DNA of 64,000 nucleotides from Lujinxingia sediminis (lineage in GTDB: Bacteria; Myxococcota_A; Bradymonadia; Bradymonadales; Bradymonadaceae), in assembly GCF_004005565.1 (NCBI RefSeq), contig NZ_SADD01000006.1:124001-188000 (forward strand), in the 5' to 3' direction. The number at the start of each line of letters is the position of its first letter. The stretch's first letter is position 1. Positions 53,569 through 61,689 of the stretch are shown here, in pieces. The position numbers were made by a program, and so were the translations under genes. Under the pieces are notes generated by a model. The model saw nothing but the letters and a program-made list of their open reading frames with translations, was not told the DNA's origin and did not search any database.

Positions 53569-56421
53569 GTGGGCAAGGACTACAAAGATACCCTCAACCT
53601 CCCTTCGACCGACTTTCCGATGCGGGCCAACCTGGCTCAGCGCGAAGAAGAGCGCGTGAGCTGGTGGCGCGACGAAGGCATTTATGAGGCGTGGGTCGAA
53701 CGCGGCAAAGCCGAAGGCTGGCCGCGTTTTATTCTTCATGACGGCCCTCCCTACGCCAACGGCAACCTCCACCACGGGCATATCCTCAACAAGACGCTCA
53801 AAGACTTCGTGGTGAAGTTCCGCAACATGGCCGGCGAGCTCTGCGAGTACGTGCCGGGCTGGGATTGCCACGGGCTGCCCATTGAGCACCAGGTCGACAA
53901 AGAGCTCGGCAAGAAGAAGCGCGAGATGACCAAGGTCGAGATTCGCAAAGCCTGTCGCGAGTACGCGCAGCGTTTTGTGGACATTCAGCGCGAGGAGTTT
54001 CGCCGGGTGATGGGGTTTGGGCAGTGGGATGACCCCTACCTGACGATGTCCTACGACTACGAGGCGACCACGGTGCGGGAGCTCGGTCGTTTCTTTGAAA
54101 AGGGCATCGTCTACCGCGGCTTTAAGCCGGTGCACTGGGACTGGGCCGCGCAGACCGCGCTGGCCGAGGCCGAGGTGGAGTACGACGCGTTCACCACCGA
54201 GCACGTGTATGTGAAGTTCCCCATCAGCGAGCTTCCCGGGGCGATCGGGGAGGCCGCCGGCGACAAAAAGACCTTCGTGGTGATCTGGACGACCACCCCC
54301 TGGACGCTGCCCGCGAACCTGGCGATTGCGCTCAACCCGGAGCTCACCTACCAGCTGGTGGCCGTGGGCGATGAGGCCTATGTGATGGCCGAAGGCCTTC
54401 GCGATGAGGTGCTTAAAGCCTGCCGCATCGAAGAGCACACGGTGCTCACGAGCTTTGAGGGCCGCGAGCTCGTCGGCGAGCTCGGCGAGGGTAAGGGACT
54501 CAAGGCGCGCCACCCCTGGATGGAGCGAGACTCGGTGCTGCTTCCGGCCGATTACGTCACCCTGGATCAGGGCACCGGCTGCGTGCACACCGCTCCCGGC
54601 CACGGTCAGGAAGACTTCGAGCTCGGGCGCCACTTCAACCTCGGCATCGTCTGCCCGGTCGATGATTACGGAAAGTTCCGCGGCCCGGATGTCGAAGAGT
54701 TCGCCGGCACCCAGGTCTTTAAGGCCAACCCCATCATCCAGCAGAAGTTGGCCGATATGGGGCTCCTGCTCAATACGCCGGGCGACAAGGTCACCATCGA
54801 TCGTTACCCGCATGGTTGGCGCAGTAAAAAGCCCGTGATCTTCCGCGCCACCGAGCAGTGGTTTGTGGCAATGGAGCCCGAGGGCGCCGGCCTCGACGAA
54901 GGCTTTGAGCTTCGCAAAGCGGCGCTCGAAGAGATCGAGAAGGTCAACTGGGTTCCCGGCTGGGGCCGCGACCGTATCCACGGAATGGTTTCAGGCCGCC
55001 CGGACTGGTGCATCAGCCGCCAGCGTAGCTGGGGTGTGCCGATCACCGTGATGTACTGCCGTCATTGCAACGAGGCGCTGGCCACCCGTGAGATCGCCGA
55101 GCACGTCGCCGATCTGGTCGAAGACCATGGCGCCGATGTCTGGTTTGAGCGCGACGCGAAAGAGCTCGTGCCCGAGGGCACGGTCTGCCCGGCGTGCGGC
55201 GGCGACGACTTCCGCAAAGAAGAAGATATCCTCGATGTGTGGTTCGACTCCGGGGTGTCCTGGTCGGCGGTGCTCGACCGTAAGATGGGCGTGGGCACCC
55301 GCGCCGACCTCTACCTTGAGGGCAGCGACCAGCACCGCGGCTGGTTCCAGTCCAGCCTTCTGGCCGGCATTGTCTCCCGCGGCCACTCGCCCTACAGCAC
55401 CTGCCTGACCCACGGCTTTGTGACCGACGAAGACGGCCGCAAGTACTCCAAGTCCAGCAAGAACTTCGAGCCGCCCCAGCGCATGCTCGATCAGTACGGC
55501 GCCGAGATCTTGAGGATGTGGGTCGCAGCGGTCGACTACCGCGGCGACATCACCCTCTCCACCGAGATCCTCAAGCGCATCTCGGATGCCTACCGCAAGG
55601 TGCGCAACACCTTCCGCTTCTTGCTCGGCGGGCTGGAGGGCTTTGAGCCTGCGCAGGCGTTGCCGCTCGATGAGCTCGAAGAGATCGACCGCTGGGTGCT
55701 GCACCGCACCGCCGAGGCGATCGAGCGCATTGAGGAGGCCTACCGCGGCTACCAGTTCCACACCATCTACCACACGCTGGTGCAGCTGGTGACGGTGGAC
55801 CTCTCCAATGTCTATATGGACGTGACCAAAGACCGCATGTACTGCGAGGCTCCGGGCTCGCGCGAGCGCCTCAGCGGTCAGACCGCCTACTGGCTGGTGG
55901 TCGACGCGCTGGTGCGCGCGGTCGCGCCCATCCTCTCATTCACCTGCGAAGAGGCCTGGGAGCATCTTCCCCACGGCGAAGCGGCCGAGAAGAGCGTCTT
56001 CCTGGCGGGCTTTCCCACCCACACCGGCGCCTGGAAAGACGCCGAACTCGGTGAGCGCTGGGAGCAACTTCTGGAGGTGCGTCAGGAGGCCCAGAAGGCC
56101 ATGGAAGCCAAACGGGCCCGGAAGGGCGAGCGTAAAGAGGGGCAGATCGGCAGCAGCCAGGAGGCGCACCTGACGCTCAAAGCCTCCGGCGCCACGTTGA
56201 GCCTGCTGCGCAGCTGCGAGCAGAACCTGCCGGCTTTCTTCATCGCCAGCGCGGTGGAGGTCGAAGAGGGCACCCCGGCCGAAGGCAAGCTCGTGGAGGT
56301 CGGCGTGGTTCCGGCTTCCGGGCAGAAATGTCCGCGTTGTTGGAACTTCTGGATCGAGGCCGGCAGCGAGGACGAGGTCTGCCCGCGCTGCGCCAGCGTG
56401 CTTGAGGTGATCGAAGGATGA
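53569..56421 (+). CDS. ileS: Isoleucyl-tRNA synthetase
   Basis: At 950 residues it is a full-length class I synthetase charging tRNA-Ile. The HIGH motif reads GNLHHGH and the KMSKS loop is KYSKSSKN. The editing domain (about 200-400) has WTTTPWTLPAN and the GTGCVHTAPGHG core. WCISRQRSWGVP precedes the catalytic half, and the C-terminal zinc ribbon shows CPRCWNFW and CPRC. The start is GTG at 53569 with AAGGAG seven bases upstream, not the longer frame beginning at 53527. The last ATGA overlaps lspA, so the two essential genes are translationally coupled. ileS-lspA pairing is common in bacteria. Confidence 0.98.
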   Translation: MGKDYKDTLNLPSTDFPMRANLAQREEERVSWWRDEGIYEAWVERGKAEGWPRFILHDGPPYANGNLHHGHILNKTLKDFVVKFRNMAGELCEYVPGWDCHGLPIEHQVDKELGKKKREMTKVEIRKACREYAQRFVDIQREEFRRVMGFGQWDDPYLTMSYDYEATTVRELGRFFEKGIVYRGFKPVHWDWAAQTALAEAEVEYDAFTTEHVYVKFPISELPGAIGEAAGDKKTFVVIWTTTPWTLPANLAIALNPELTYQLVAVGDEAYVMAEGLRDEVLKACRIEEHTVLTSFEGRELVGELGEGKGLKARHPWMERDSVLLPADYVTLDQGTGCVHTAPGHGQEDFELGRHFNLGIVCPVDDYGKFRGPDVEEFAGTQVFKANPIIQQKLADMGLLLNTPGDKVTIDRYPHGWRSKKPVIFRATEQWFVAMEPEGAGLDEGFELRKAALEEIEKVNWVPGWGRDRIHGMVSGRPDWCISRQRSWGVPITVMYCRHCNEALATREIAEHVADLVEDHGADVWFERDAKELVPEGTVCPACGGDDFRKEEDILDVWFDSGVSWSAVLDRKMGVGTRADLYLEGSDQHRGWFQSSLLAGIVSRGHSPYSTCLTHGFVTDEDGRKYSKSSKNFEPPQRMLDQYGAEILRMWVAAVDYRGDITLSTEILKRISDAYRKVRNTFRFLLGGLEGFEPAQALPLDELEEIDRWVLHRTAEAIERIEEAYRGYQFHTIYHTLVQLVTVDLSNVYMDVTKDRMYCEAPGSRERLSGQTAYWLVVDALVRAVAPILSFTCEEAWEHLPHGEAAEKSVFLAGFPTHTGAWKDAELGERWEQLLEVRQEAQKAMEAKRARKGERKEGQIGSSQEAHLTLKASGATLSLLRSCEQNLPAFFIASAVEVEEGTPAEGKLVEVGVVPASGQKCPRCWNFWIEAGSEDEVCPRCASVLEVIEG

Positions 56422-57155
56422 AGAACGCGTCGCTTATGAAATACGGGCTCTTCGCGCTGATCGTGGTCATTGGCGTGGCGCTCGACCAGTGGTCGAAGTG
56501 GTACGCCGAGAGCTGGCTTGCCACCGAGCGCCCGGGCTTCTTTTCGCACCCCATCGTGCTGGAAGTGCCCGAGCAGGCCGAAGGCACCACGGTGGAGGCC
56601 TACCTCACCGAGACCTTCGAGGCGAATAGCCCCGAAGAGGTCAAAACCATCGCGCAGCTCTACACGCGCACCGAAGATGGCCAACACCTTCACCCGGAGA
56701 GTGAGCTTGAGGCCGGGCAGGTGATCGAGGTGACCAACCGCGAAGTCACGGTCATTGAGGGCTACTGGGACTTTCAATACACCCGCAACCCGGGCGCGGC
56801 CTTTGGTATTTTTGCCGATAAAGACAGCTCGTTTCGCGAGCCCTTCTTCCTGGCTGTCAGTCTTCTGGCGGTGTTCATCATCCTGGGGCTTCTGCGCGGG
56901 GTTCAGAACGATCAGCGTCTGCTGCTCTGGGCGCTGGCGCTGATTGCCGGTGGCGCGTTGGGCAACTTCATCGACCGCGCGCGCTACGGCTATGTCACCG
57001 ACTTCATCGTCTGGAAGTATACCGATGCCCACCGCTGGCCGACGTTTAACATCGCCGACGCGCTGATCTGTGTGGGGGTGGCCTTTATGGTCATCGAGAT
57101 GATCCGCGACGTGATGCGCGAGCGTGGCGAGAGAGCGCAGGTCGAAGAGGTCTGA
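56418..57155 (+). CDS. lspA: Lipoprotein signal peptidase (signal peptidase II) with long periplasmic insertion
   Basis: The 245-residue protein is longer than the usual 155-170. It removes signal peptides from diacylglyceryl-modified prolipoproteins in the inner membrane. The conserved boxes are VALDQWSK (Asp23), RNPGAAFG (Asn124), GNFIDRARYGYVTDFI (Asp186) and WPTFNIADA (Asp214); the last two Asp are the catalytic pair. Between the first and second boxes about 65 extra residues occur (VLEVPEQAEGTTVEAYLTE...), acidic and Thr/Glu-rich, placed in the first periplasmic loop. It overlaps ileS by 4 bp and is followed by a terminator. The many lipoproteins nearby are its likely substrates. Confidence 0.95.
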   Translation: MKNASLMKYGLFALIVVIGVALDQWSKWYAESWLATERPGFFSHPIVLEVPEQAEGTTVEAYLTETFEANSPEEVKTIAQLYTRTEDGQHLHPESELEAGQVIEVTNREVTVIEGYWDFQYTRNPGAAFGIFADKDSSFREPFFLAVSLLAVFIILGLLRGVQNDQRLLLWALALIAGGALGNFIDRARYGYVTDFIVWKYTDAHRWPTFNIADALICVGVAFMVIEMIRDVMRERGERAQVEEV

Positions 57156-57188
57156 GTTCCCCCGGTGTTAGAGCATGGTTTGAACGTC

Positions 57189-57224
57189 AAAAAAGCCGCC
57201 CCGAGTCTCGGGGGCGGCTTTTTT
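57189..57224. terminator. Bidirectional terminator between lspA and the sigma factor gene
   Basis: AAAAAAGCCGCCCCGAG pairs with CTCGGGGGCGGCTTTTTT, with one bulged G and a TCT-region loop. Confidence 0.92.
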
Positions 57225-57260
57225 GATGAGAGGATATCGAAAGGCGGTGGCGGGCCGGTT

Positions 57261-58328
57261 TCAGCCCAGCTGATCGAGGAAGTCGAGCTTGACCTCGTCA
57301 CCCAGGCGGTCGAGCAGAAAGCGGCGGAAGTCGTCACGGATCTGCACCTCGACCTGGCGGATACGTTCTTTGGAGACGCCCCAGTATTCGCCAAGGTCAA
57401 CCAGGCTGCGGGGCTCCTCGGCGATCATGCGATCAAACCAGATGGTCATCTCGCGTTCGTCTTCGAGGTTCTCGCCAAAGGCATTGATGGCCTCACGCAG
57501 GCGAGTGGCCAGGTCGTAATCGGTGACCAGCTCTTCGGGGTCGGCCGTCTCCGAGTGCATCAACTCGCCGACGGTGGTCTTTTCGTGGCCGGGAGCCTGG
57601 GCGTCGAGGTAGACCGGCGGGGCGTCGAGCTGGGCGGCCACGCGCACCACCTCGCTCTCATCGACATCGAGGTAGTCGGCGATAAGCGCCGGGGTGGGGT
57701 TGGGGTGGCCCTGACGCATCAACTCGCGGCGAGCTTTTTTGAGGTTGTAGAAGAGCTTGCGCCCGGCGCGCGAGCTCCCAATTTTGACCGGGTGGAGATG
57801 ATTCATCAGGTAGTTGAGAATCATCGCCCGAATCCAGTACTGGGCGTAGCTTGTGAATTTGACGCCGCGGTACGGATCGTAGCGGGTGACGGCTTCGGCC
57901 AGTCCCACGTTGCCCTCCTGGATCAGGTCGAGGAGGTTGGTCCAACGTCGCTGGTACTCGCGGGCCAGCTTCACCACCAGACGCAGGTTGGTGAGGATGA
58001 GCATCTTGCCGGCGTTACGGTCGTTTTCGTTGACGTAGCGCTCGGCCAGCTCCTGCTGTTCATCAGCGGGCAGGGGCTCGATGTAGTTGAGGCGGGCCAG
58101 GTAGGCAGTCAGCGGATCGGCGCTGGCGGGCAGATTGAGGTTGGAGCCACGCATCATCGGCAGGCTCAAGTCGCCAAAAAGTTCGGAGGCGTCATTGAGC
58201 GAACCGGCATCAAGCCCCATCTCCTGATCGGTGCCCTTGAGCTTGACGCTGCTGTGCTTGCCCTTGTCGACGAGCACTTCAACTTTCGAGGTGGTCGATT
58301 CGTTGGGTTTGGGATGTTGGGTAGTCAT
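57261..58328 (-). CDS. rpoH: RpoH-like (sigma-32 type) RNA polymerase sigma factor
   Basis: The 355-residue sigma-70-family protein has region 1.2 (DPLTAYLARLNYIEPLPADEQ), region 2 (NLRLVVKLAREYQRRWTNLLDLIQEGNVGLAEAV with RYDPYRGVKFTSYAQYWIRAMIL) and region 3 (VKIGSSRAGRKLFYNL, the RpoH-box-like stretch). Region 4 follows (LVDLGEYWGVSKERIRQVEVQI). The RKLFYNLKKAR segment is the hallmark of the heat-shock group rather than primary sigma. The N-terminal 70 residues are a nonconserved, polar extension. M. xanthus and relatives have several RpoH-like factors used in development and stress, so the regulon cannot be fixed. Its 5' region is long (about 420 bp) with several hairpins. Confidence 0.92.
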   Translation of the reverse strand: MTTQHPKPNESTTSKVEVLVDKGKHSSVKLKGTDQEMGLDAGSLNDASELFGDLSLPMMRGSNLNLPASADPLTAYLARLNYIEPLPADEQQELAERYVNENDRNAGKMLILTNLRLVVKLAREYQRRWTNLLDLIQEGNVGLAEAVTRYDPYRGVKFTSYAQYWIRAMILNYLMNHLHPVKIGSSRAGRKLFYNLKKARRELMRQGHPNPTPALIADYLDVDESEVVRVAAQLDAPPVYLDAQAPGHEKTTVGELMHSETADPEELVTDYDLATRLREAINAFGENLEDEREMTIWFDRMIAEEPRSLVDLGEYWGVSKERIRQVEVQIRDDFRRFLLDRLGDEVKLDFLDQLG

Positions 58329-58752
58329 AAAGTCGATACCCCCTTCACGGAAGTTGTCCGACTTCGAACGTATCGAAGATCCGAAGCGGACCAGAATGCG
58401 AACTCACCAGCAGAGATGCTGCGGTGAGGATCGACGTTTCAAAGATCTCGCAGGCAAAACACCACGGTCGGTTGTTCTATTCGACCTCGTGGTGTCGCCA
58501 CGGCCGGGAGACCTGGACGGCGATCAAACTAGAAATCTAGGCACCGCGTTCGTCCGGACACACCCCGGCGAGCACAACGCTGCCTGTGCGCGGTGATAGG
58601 ACGCGGTATGAGGCGGTCGTCTTACACCTGCGATGAGGTGGACGACCTACAGCTACGGCAGGGTGGAATGAACGCAGGGTAGAGCAGAGCGGCCCGGGCG
58701 TCGATCGAAAGTTTTCCCCAGCGCCAGCCGGAACGTTGAGTGCCGACCGAGC
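58329..58752. other. 424-bp upstream region of the sigma factor gene
   Basis: No gene is supported. It holds three imperfect hairpins: ACACCACGG...CGTGGTGT (about 58457-58494), CACCGCG...CGCGGTG (about 58540-58597) and GTCGTC...GACGAC (about 58617-58647). These could be leader structures of the sigma factor mRNA or the 3' end of the barrel gene's neighbourhood. A thermosensing role is only a speculation. Confidence 0.4.
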
Positions 58753-59670
58753 TTAGAAGAAGACCGAGAAGCCGCCGGCGATGTAGCCGAACTTCGAGCT
58801 CTGGTTGAGGTCGTGACGATAGGAGATATCCAGGCCGGCGGCCTGAGAGCGCCATCCGAAGCCGGCGGTGATCAGGTTGCGGTCGAAGAAGCCGCGTCGC
58901 TCAAAGCCCAGGCGCAGCGGGATGGCGTTGGCCGCCAGGTACTCCAGGCCCACTCCGAAGTCGAAGACCGGATCGTCGGCGGAGGTGATATCCACCATGG
59001 CCTGGCCGGTGAACTGAAAGGTGGTCGCCGTGCCCAGACCAAAACCTCCGCCGATACGCGTGGGCACCGAGCCGCGACAGCGCGCGTTGTCGCGGCAGGG
59101 ATCGATGAGGTTCTGACCGGTCACTCCCAGATGCACCATTTCACCGACGCGAAACATGGCGCCCACATCGACGCTGAAGCCCTTAAAGAGCACCTGGCTG
59201 TCTTCGTCGTCGGGGTCCTCCGGCAGGGAGGTGTCGCTAAAGTGCATGTAGCGTCCGCCCACGCCGATCGAGATACGCTCGGGGATCACGGGCACCGCCG
59301 CGGCAAAGCGCACGTCGTGTCCGGAGAGGTCGGCGTGATCTTCGGAACCGAAATAGTAGGAGTAGGCCACGCCGGCGGCGATCTGCGGGTTGGTCTTGCT
59401 GTCGGCGATGCCCGCGCTCAGCAGCCCCCCCTGGGGGGTGTAGGTAAAGGCACCGTCGAGGATGTACATCTCACCGCGGGCCAGCCCGGCCGGGTTATGG
59501 TAGAGGCTGTCAACGCCGGCGGCGATGGGGGTAAGGGCGTTGCCCATACCGGCAGGCCGCACGCCGGAGAAGGTCTCCGGCAGGGGATCGGATTGCTGGG
59601 CTGCGGCGGTGGCCGCCGAGGAGATCGTGAGCAAAGTAGCGATCAAAAACGTGGCGCGTTGATGCGTCAT
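58753..59670 (-). CDS. PorV/UPF0164-like outer-membrane beta-barrel protein
   Basis: The 305-residue precursor has a signal peptide (to about AAAQQSD, residue 25). It is followed by the typical start of PorV/PorQ and UPF0164 barrels: RPAGMGNALTPIAAGVDSLYHNPAGLA, where the NPAGLA motif is characteristic. FadL-like strands follow, with a Cys pair DPCRDNARCRG (about residues 190-200) that probably forms a disulfide. The end FSVFF fits barrel assembly. Function unknown in this lineage: in Bacteroidetes PorV takes part in type IX secretion, but no other T9SS gene is visible here. GGGAGC precedes ATG. Confidence 0.85.
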   Translation of the reverse strand: MTHQRATFLIATLLTISSAATAAAQQSDPLPETFSGVRPAGMGNALTPIAAGVDSLYHNPAGLARGEMYILDGAFTYTPQGGLLSAGIADSKTNPQIAAGVAYSYYFGSEDHADLSGHDVRFAAAVPVIPERISIGVGGRYMHFSDTSLPEDPDDEDSQVLFKGFSVDVGAMFRVGEMVHLGVTGQNLIDPCRDNARCRGSVPTRIGGGFGLGTATTFQFTGQAMVDITSADDPVFDFGVGLEYLAANAIPLRLGFERRGFFDRNLITAGFGWRSQAAGLDISYRHDLNQSSKFGYIAGGFSVFF

Positions 59671-59807
59671 GCGTGTGCTCCCGGAGAGCCAGAAATCCAG
59701 ACCAGTTCGTCAATAAGGGGGGCCCGACTATGGGCATGTTGGGCCGCGGGCAGTGATACCCGAAAGGCTGCCCCGGCGGCAACCGCGCGCGCCGATCGGC
59801 AGGCTGA

Positions 59808-60941
59808 CTACCCGCGCCGTAGAAGTTGACGCACAGCCGGGTGCGGATCTTCACCGCGCATCATCGCGCTGACGGACTGCGCGCTCAAAGGCGCCAGCAG
59901 AATGCCGTTTCGGCCGTGGCCCAGCGAGGTAAAAAGTCCCTCGATGGAGGTGGGGCCGAGCGCCGGGAGGTTGGCCAGGGATACGGGCCGAAAGCCCACC
60001 CACTGGTCGAGGATGGGCGCGTCGTAGATGCCGGGGAGGGTCTCCCAGGCACCACGCAGAAGTTCGAAGACACCGCCGGCGGTCAGCCTGGCGTCAAAAC
60101 CTCGTTCCTCGCTGGTGGCCCCCACGACAAGCTGGCCGCCGGCCTCATCGCCGGCGCGCGGGACGAGGTAGGCATCGGGTGCGCGGATGACATGCTGGCA
60201 CAGAGGTGGGTCTCCAAGCCCCAGCACCAGGACCTGGCCGCGGACGGCCCGGATGTGGGGGAGGATGCCGCGGGGGAGGCCCTCGAGTTTACGGGCCCAG
60301 GCGCCGTTGGCCACGAGCACGTTTGGGGCGTCGAGCTCACGACCATCGTCCAGGGTAATGCCGCGCACCCGCCCAGCCGCGTCGTCGAGGCGGACTGCGC
60401 GAACCCCGGTGTGGGTATGTAACCTACCGCCGCGCGCCTGAAACGCCCCGGCCAGAGCTTCCATCAGCCGCTGGGGATGCACCTGGTGATCGGAGGGGCA
60501 AAAAAGCCCCATGGTGATGGTGGGGGAGAGCCCCGGCTCGATCTGGCGCGCCTGATCGCCTGTGAGCTGTTCTACGGGCAGCTCCAGCTTACGGTGGTAG
60601 CGGTGCATATGGGCCAGGGCCTCGGCATCGTCGCGATCGATGCCGACGACGAGCGTGCCCCGGCTGCGGTAGTCCACATCGACGCCGCTCTCCTCCTGCA
60701 ACTCGCGGACAAAGTCCGGGTAGAGTGAAAGGCTTGCCTGGCCCAGCCCCAGCTGAAGCTCTTCTTCAAAATGGGCCTCGGCTGCCGGCGCGAGCATGCC
60801 AGCGGCGCGGGTGGAGGCGCCAAAGCCCGGGGTATGGCGGTCGAAGACGTCGACCTCCCAGCCTTCCTGGACCAGGCGCCAGGCCGCTCCCAACCCGGCA
60901 ACCCCCCCGCCGATGACGATGGCATGTTGATTGTCGCTCAT
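59808..60941 (-). CDS. thiO: Glycine oxidase (thiamine biosynthesis FAD enzyme)
   Basis: The 377-residue DAAO-family flavoprotein oxidises glycine to iminoglycine for the thiazole ring of thiamine. The N terminus has the ADP-binding GGGVAGLGAAW (11-21) and DRHTPGFGASTRAAGML. The substrate-side motifs IRAVRGQVLVL, VGATSEERGFD and the C-terminal GHGRNGILLAP are family hallmarks. The ATG lacks a clear ribosome-binding site but overlaps the stop of the upstream prepilin peptidase gene by 4 bp, so translation is likely coupled. thiS, thiG and thiE are not in the window; thiD lies about 6 kb away on the other strand. Confidence 0.93.
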   Translation of the reverse strand: MSDNQHAIVIGGGVAGLGAAWRLVQEGWEVDVFDRHTPGFGASTRAAGMLAPAAEAHFEEELQLGLGQASLSLYPDFVRELQEESGVDVDYRSRGTLVVGIDRDDAEALAHMHRYHRKLELPVEQLTGDQARQIEPGLSPTITMGLFCPSDHQVHPQRLMEALAGAFQARGGRLHTHTGVRAVRLDDAAGRVRGITLDDGRELDAPNVLVANGAWARKLEGLPRGILPHIRAVRGQVLVLGLGDPPLCQHVIRAPDAYLVPRAGDEAGGQLVVGATSEERGFDARLTAGGVFELLRGAWETLPGIYDAPILDQWVGFRPVSLANLPALGPTSIEGLFTSLGHGRNGILLAPLSAQSVSAMMRGEDPHPAVRQLLRRG

Positions 60942-61546
60942 AGAAGTGAGTCACTCATCCACAGGCGAAGTCCCTCGAGCCACAGCGGCCAGCCGGCGTA
61001 TGCGTCGGTCAACGCCAGGAGCACCCCGAAGAAGATCGGGATGGCGAAGGGCAGATAGGCTCGCTCATCGGTCTCCATCTTCACACCCAGGTTGGTGCGC
61101 GAGGTGATGCTGAAGAACATCGCCTTCATCACCAGCCACAATCGCTTGATGAGCTCCGTGATGTAGCCATTGGCGACCGAGAGGATAATGCCCATCGCCA
61201 GCCCCACAAGAGTCGCATAGAAAAAGACCTCGTAGAGTCCGGAGAAGCCCACAAAGGCCCCGATCATGGCTAACAGTTTAATGTCGCCACCTCCCAGCCA
61301 GCGAAAGGGCAAGATCAGGATCCCCACCACCAGCACCGTCAGCGCTGCCAGCAGTCCCGAGCCCAGCCCCGCCCAGCCAAAGGCCAGGGTATGGGCCACA
61401 AGCCCGATGATCACGCCCGGGTAGGTGAGCTTGTTGAACACCTTGCGCTGTTGAAAGTCGGTGATGGCCGAGATCAGGCAGATCACAAAGAGAGGCACCA
61501 TCACAAGGAGCTGGGCCCAGAGGGGAAGTTCGGTAAAGGGTTGCAT
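60938..61546 (-). CDS. A24 prepilin peptidase (CpaA/TadV-like, no methylase domain)
   Basis: The 202-residue integral membrane protein starts at the ATG preceded by GAGG; the longer in-frame version lacks a hydrophobic start. The two catalytic aspartates of the A24 family are visible as ITDFQQRKVFN (about residue 33) and GGGDIKLL (about residue 94). Five to six hydrophobic segments are present and the N-terminal methyltransferase domain of PilD is missing, which fits Tad/Flp-type prepilin peptidases. No pilus genes flank it. It overlaps thiO by 4 bp, an unusual pairing of unrelated functions. Confidence 0.9.
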   Translation of the reverse strand: MQPFTELPLWAQLLVMVPLFVICLISAITDFQQRKVFNKLTYPGVIIGLVAHTLAFGWAGLGSGLLAALTVLVVGILILPFRWLGGGDIKLLAMIGAFVGFSGLYEVFFYATLVGLAMGIILSVANGYITELIKRLWLVMKAMFFSITSRTNLGVKMETDERAYLPFAIPIFFGVLLALTDAYAGWPLWLEGLRLWMSDSLL

Positions 61547-61689
61547 GAAGCTAGCCTCATCAGAGAGCAGGAGAGGTCTTCGGGCACCTCGGCGGTGGTA
61601 TGTGACCATGGAACGCACACCACATAAATCGTGACATGATGGCGCACCGTGGCCACTTCCGGCACCGCATCAAAATCCCATGGCAACGC

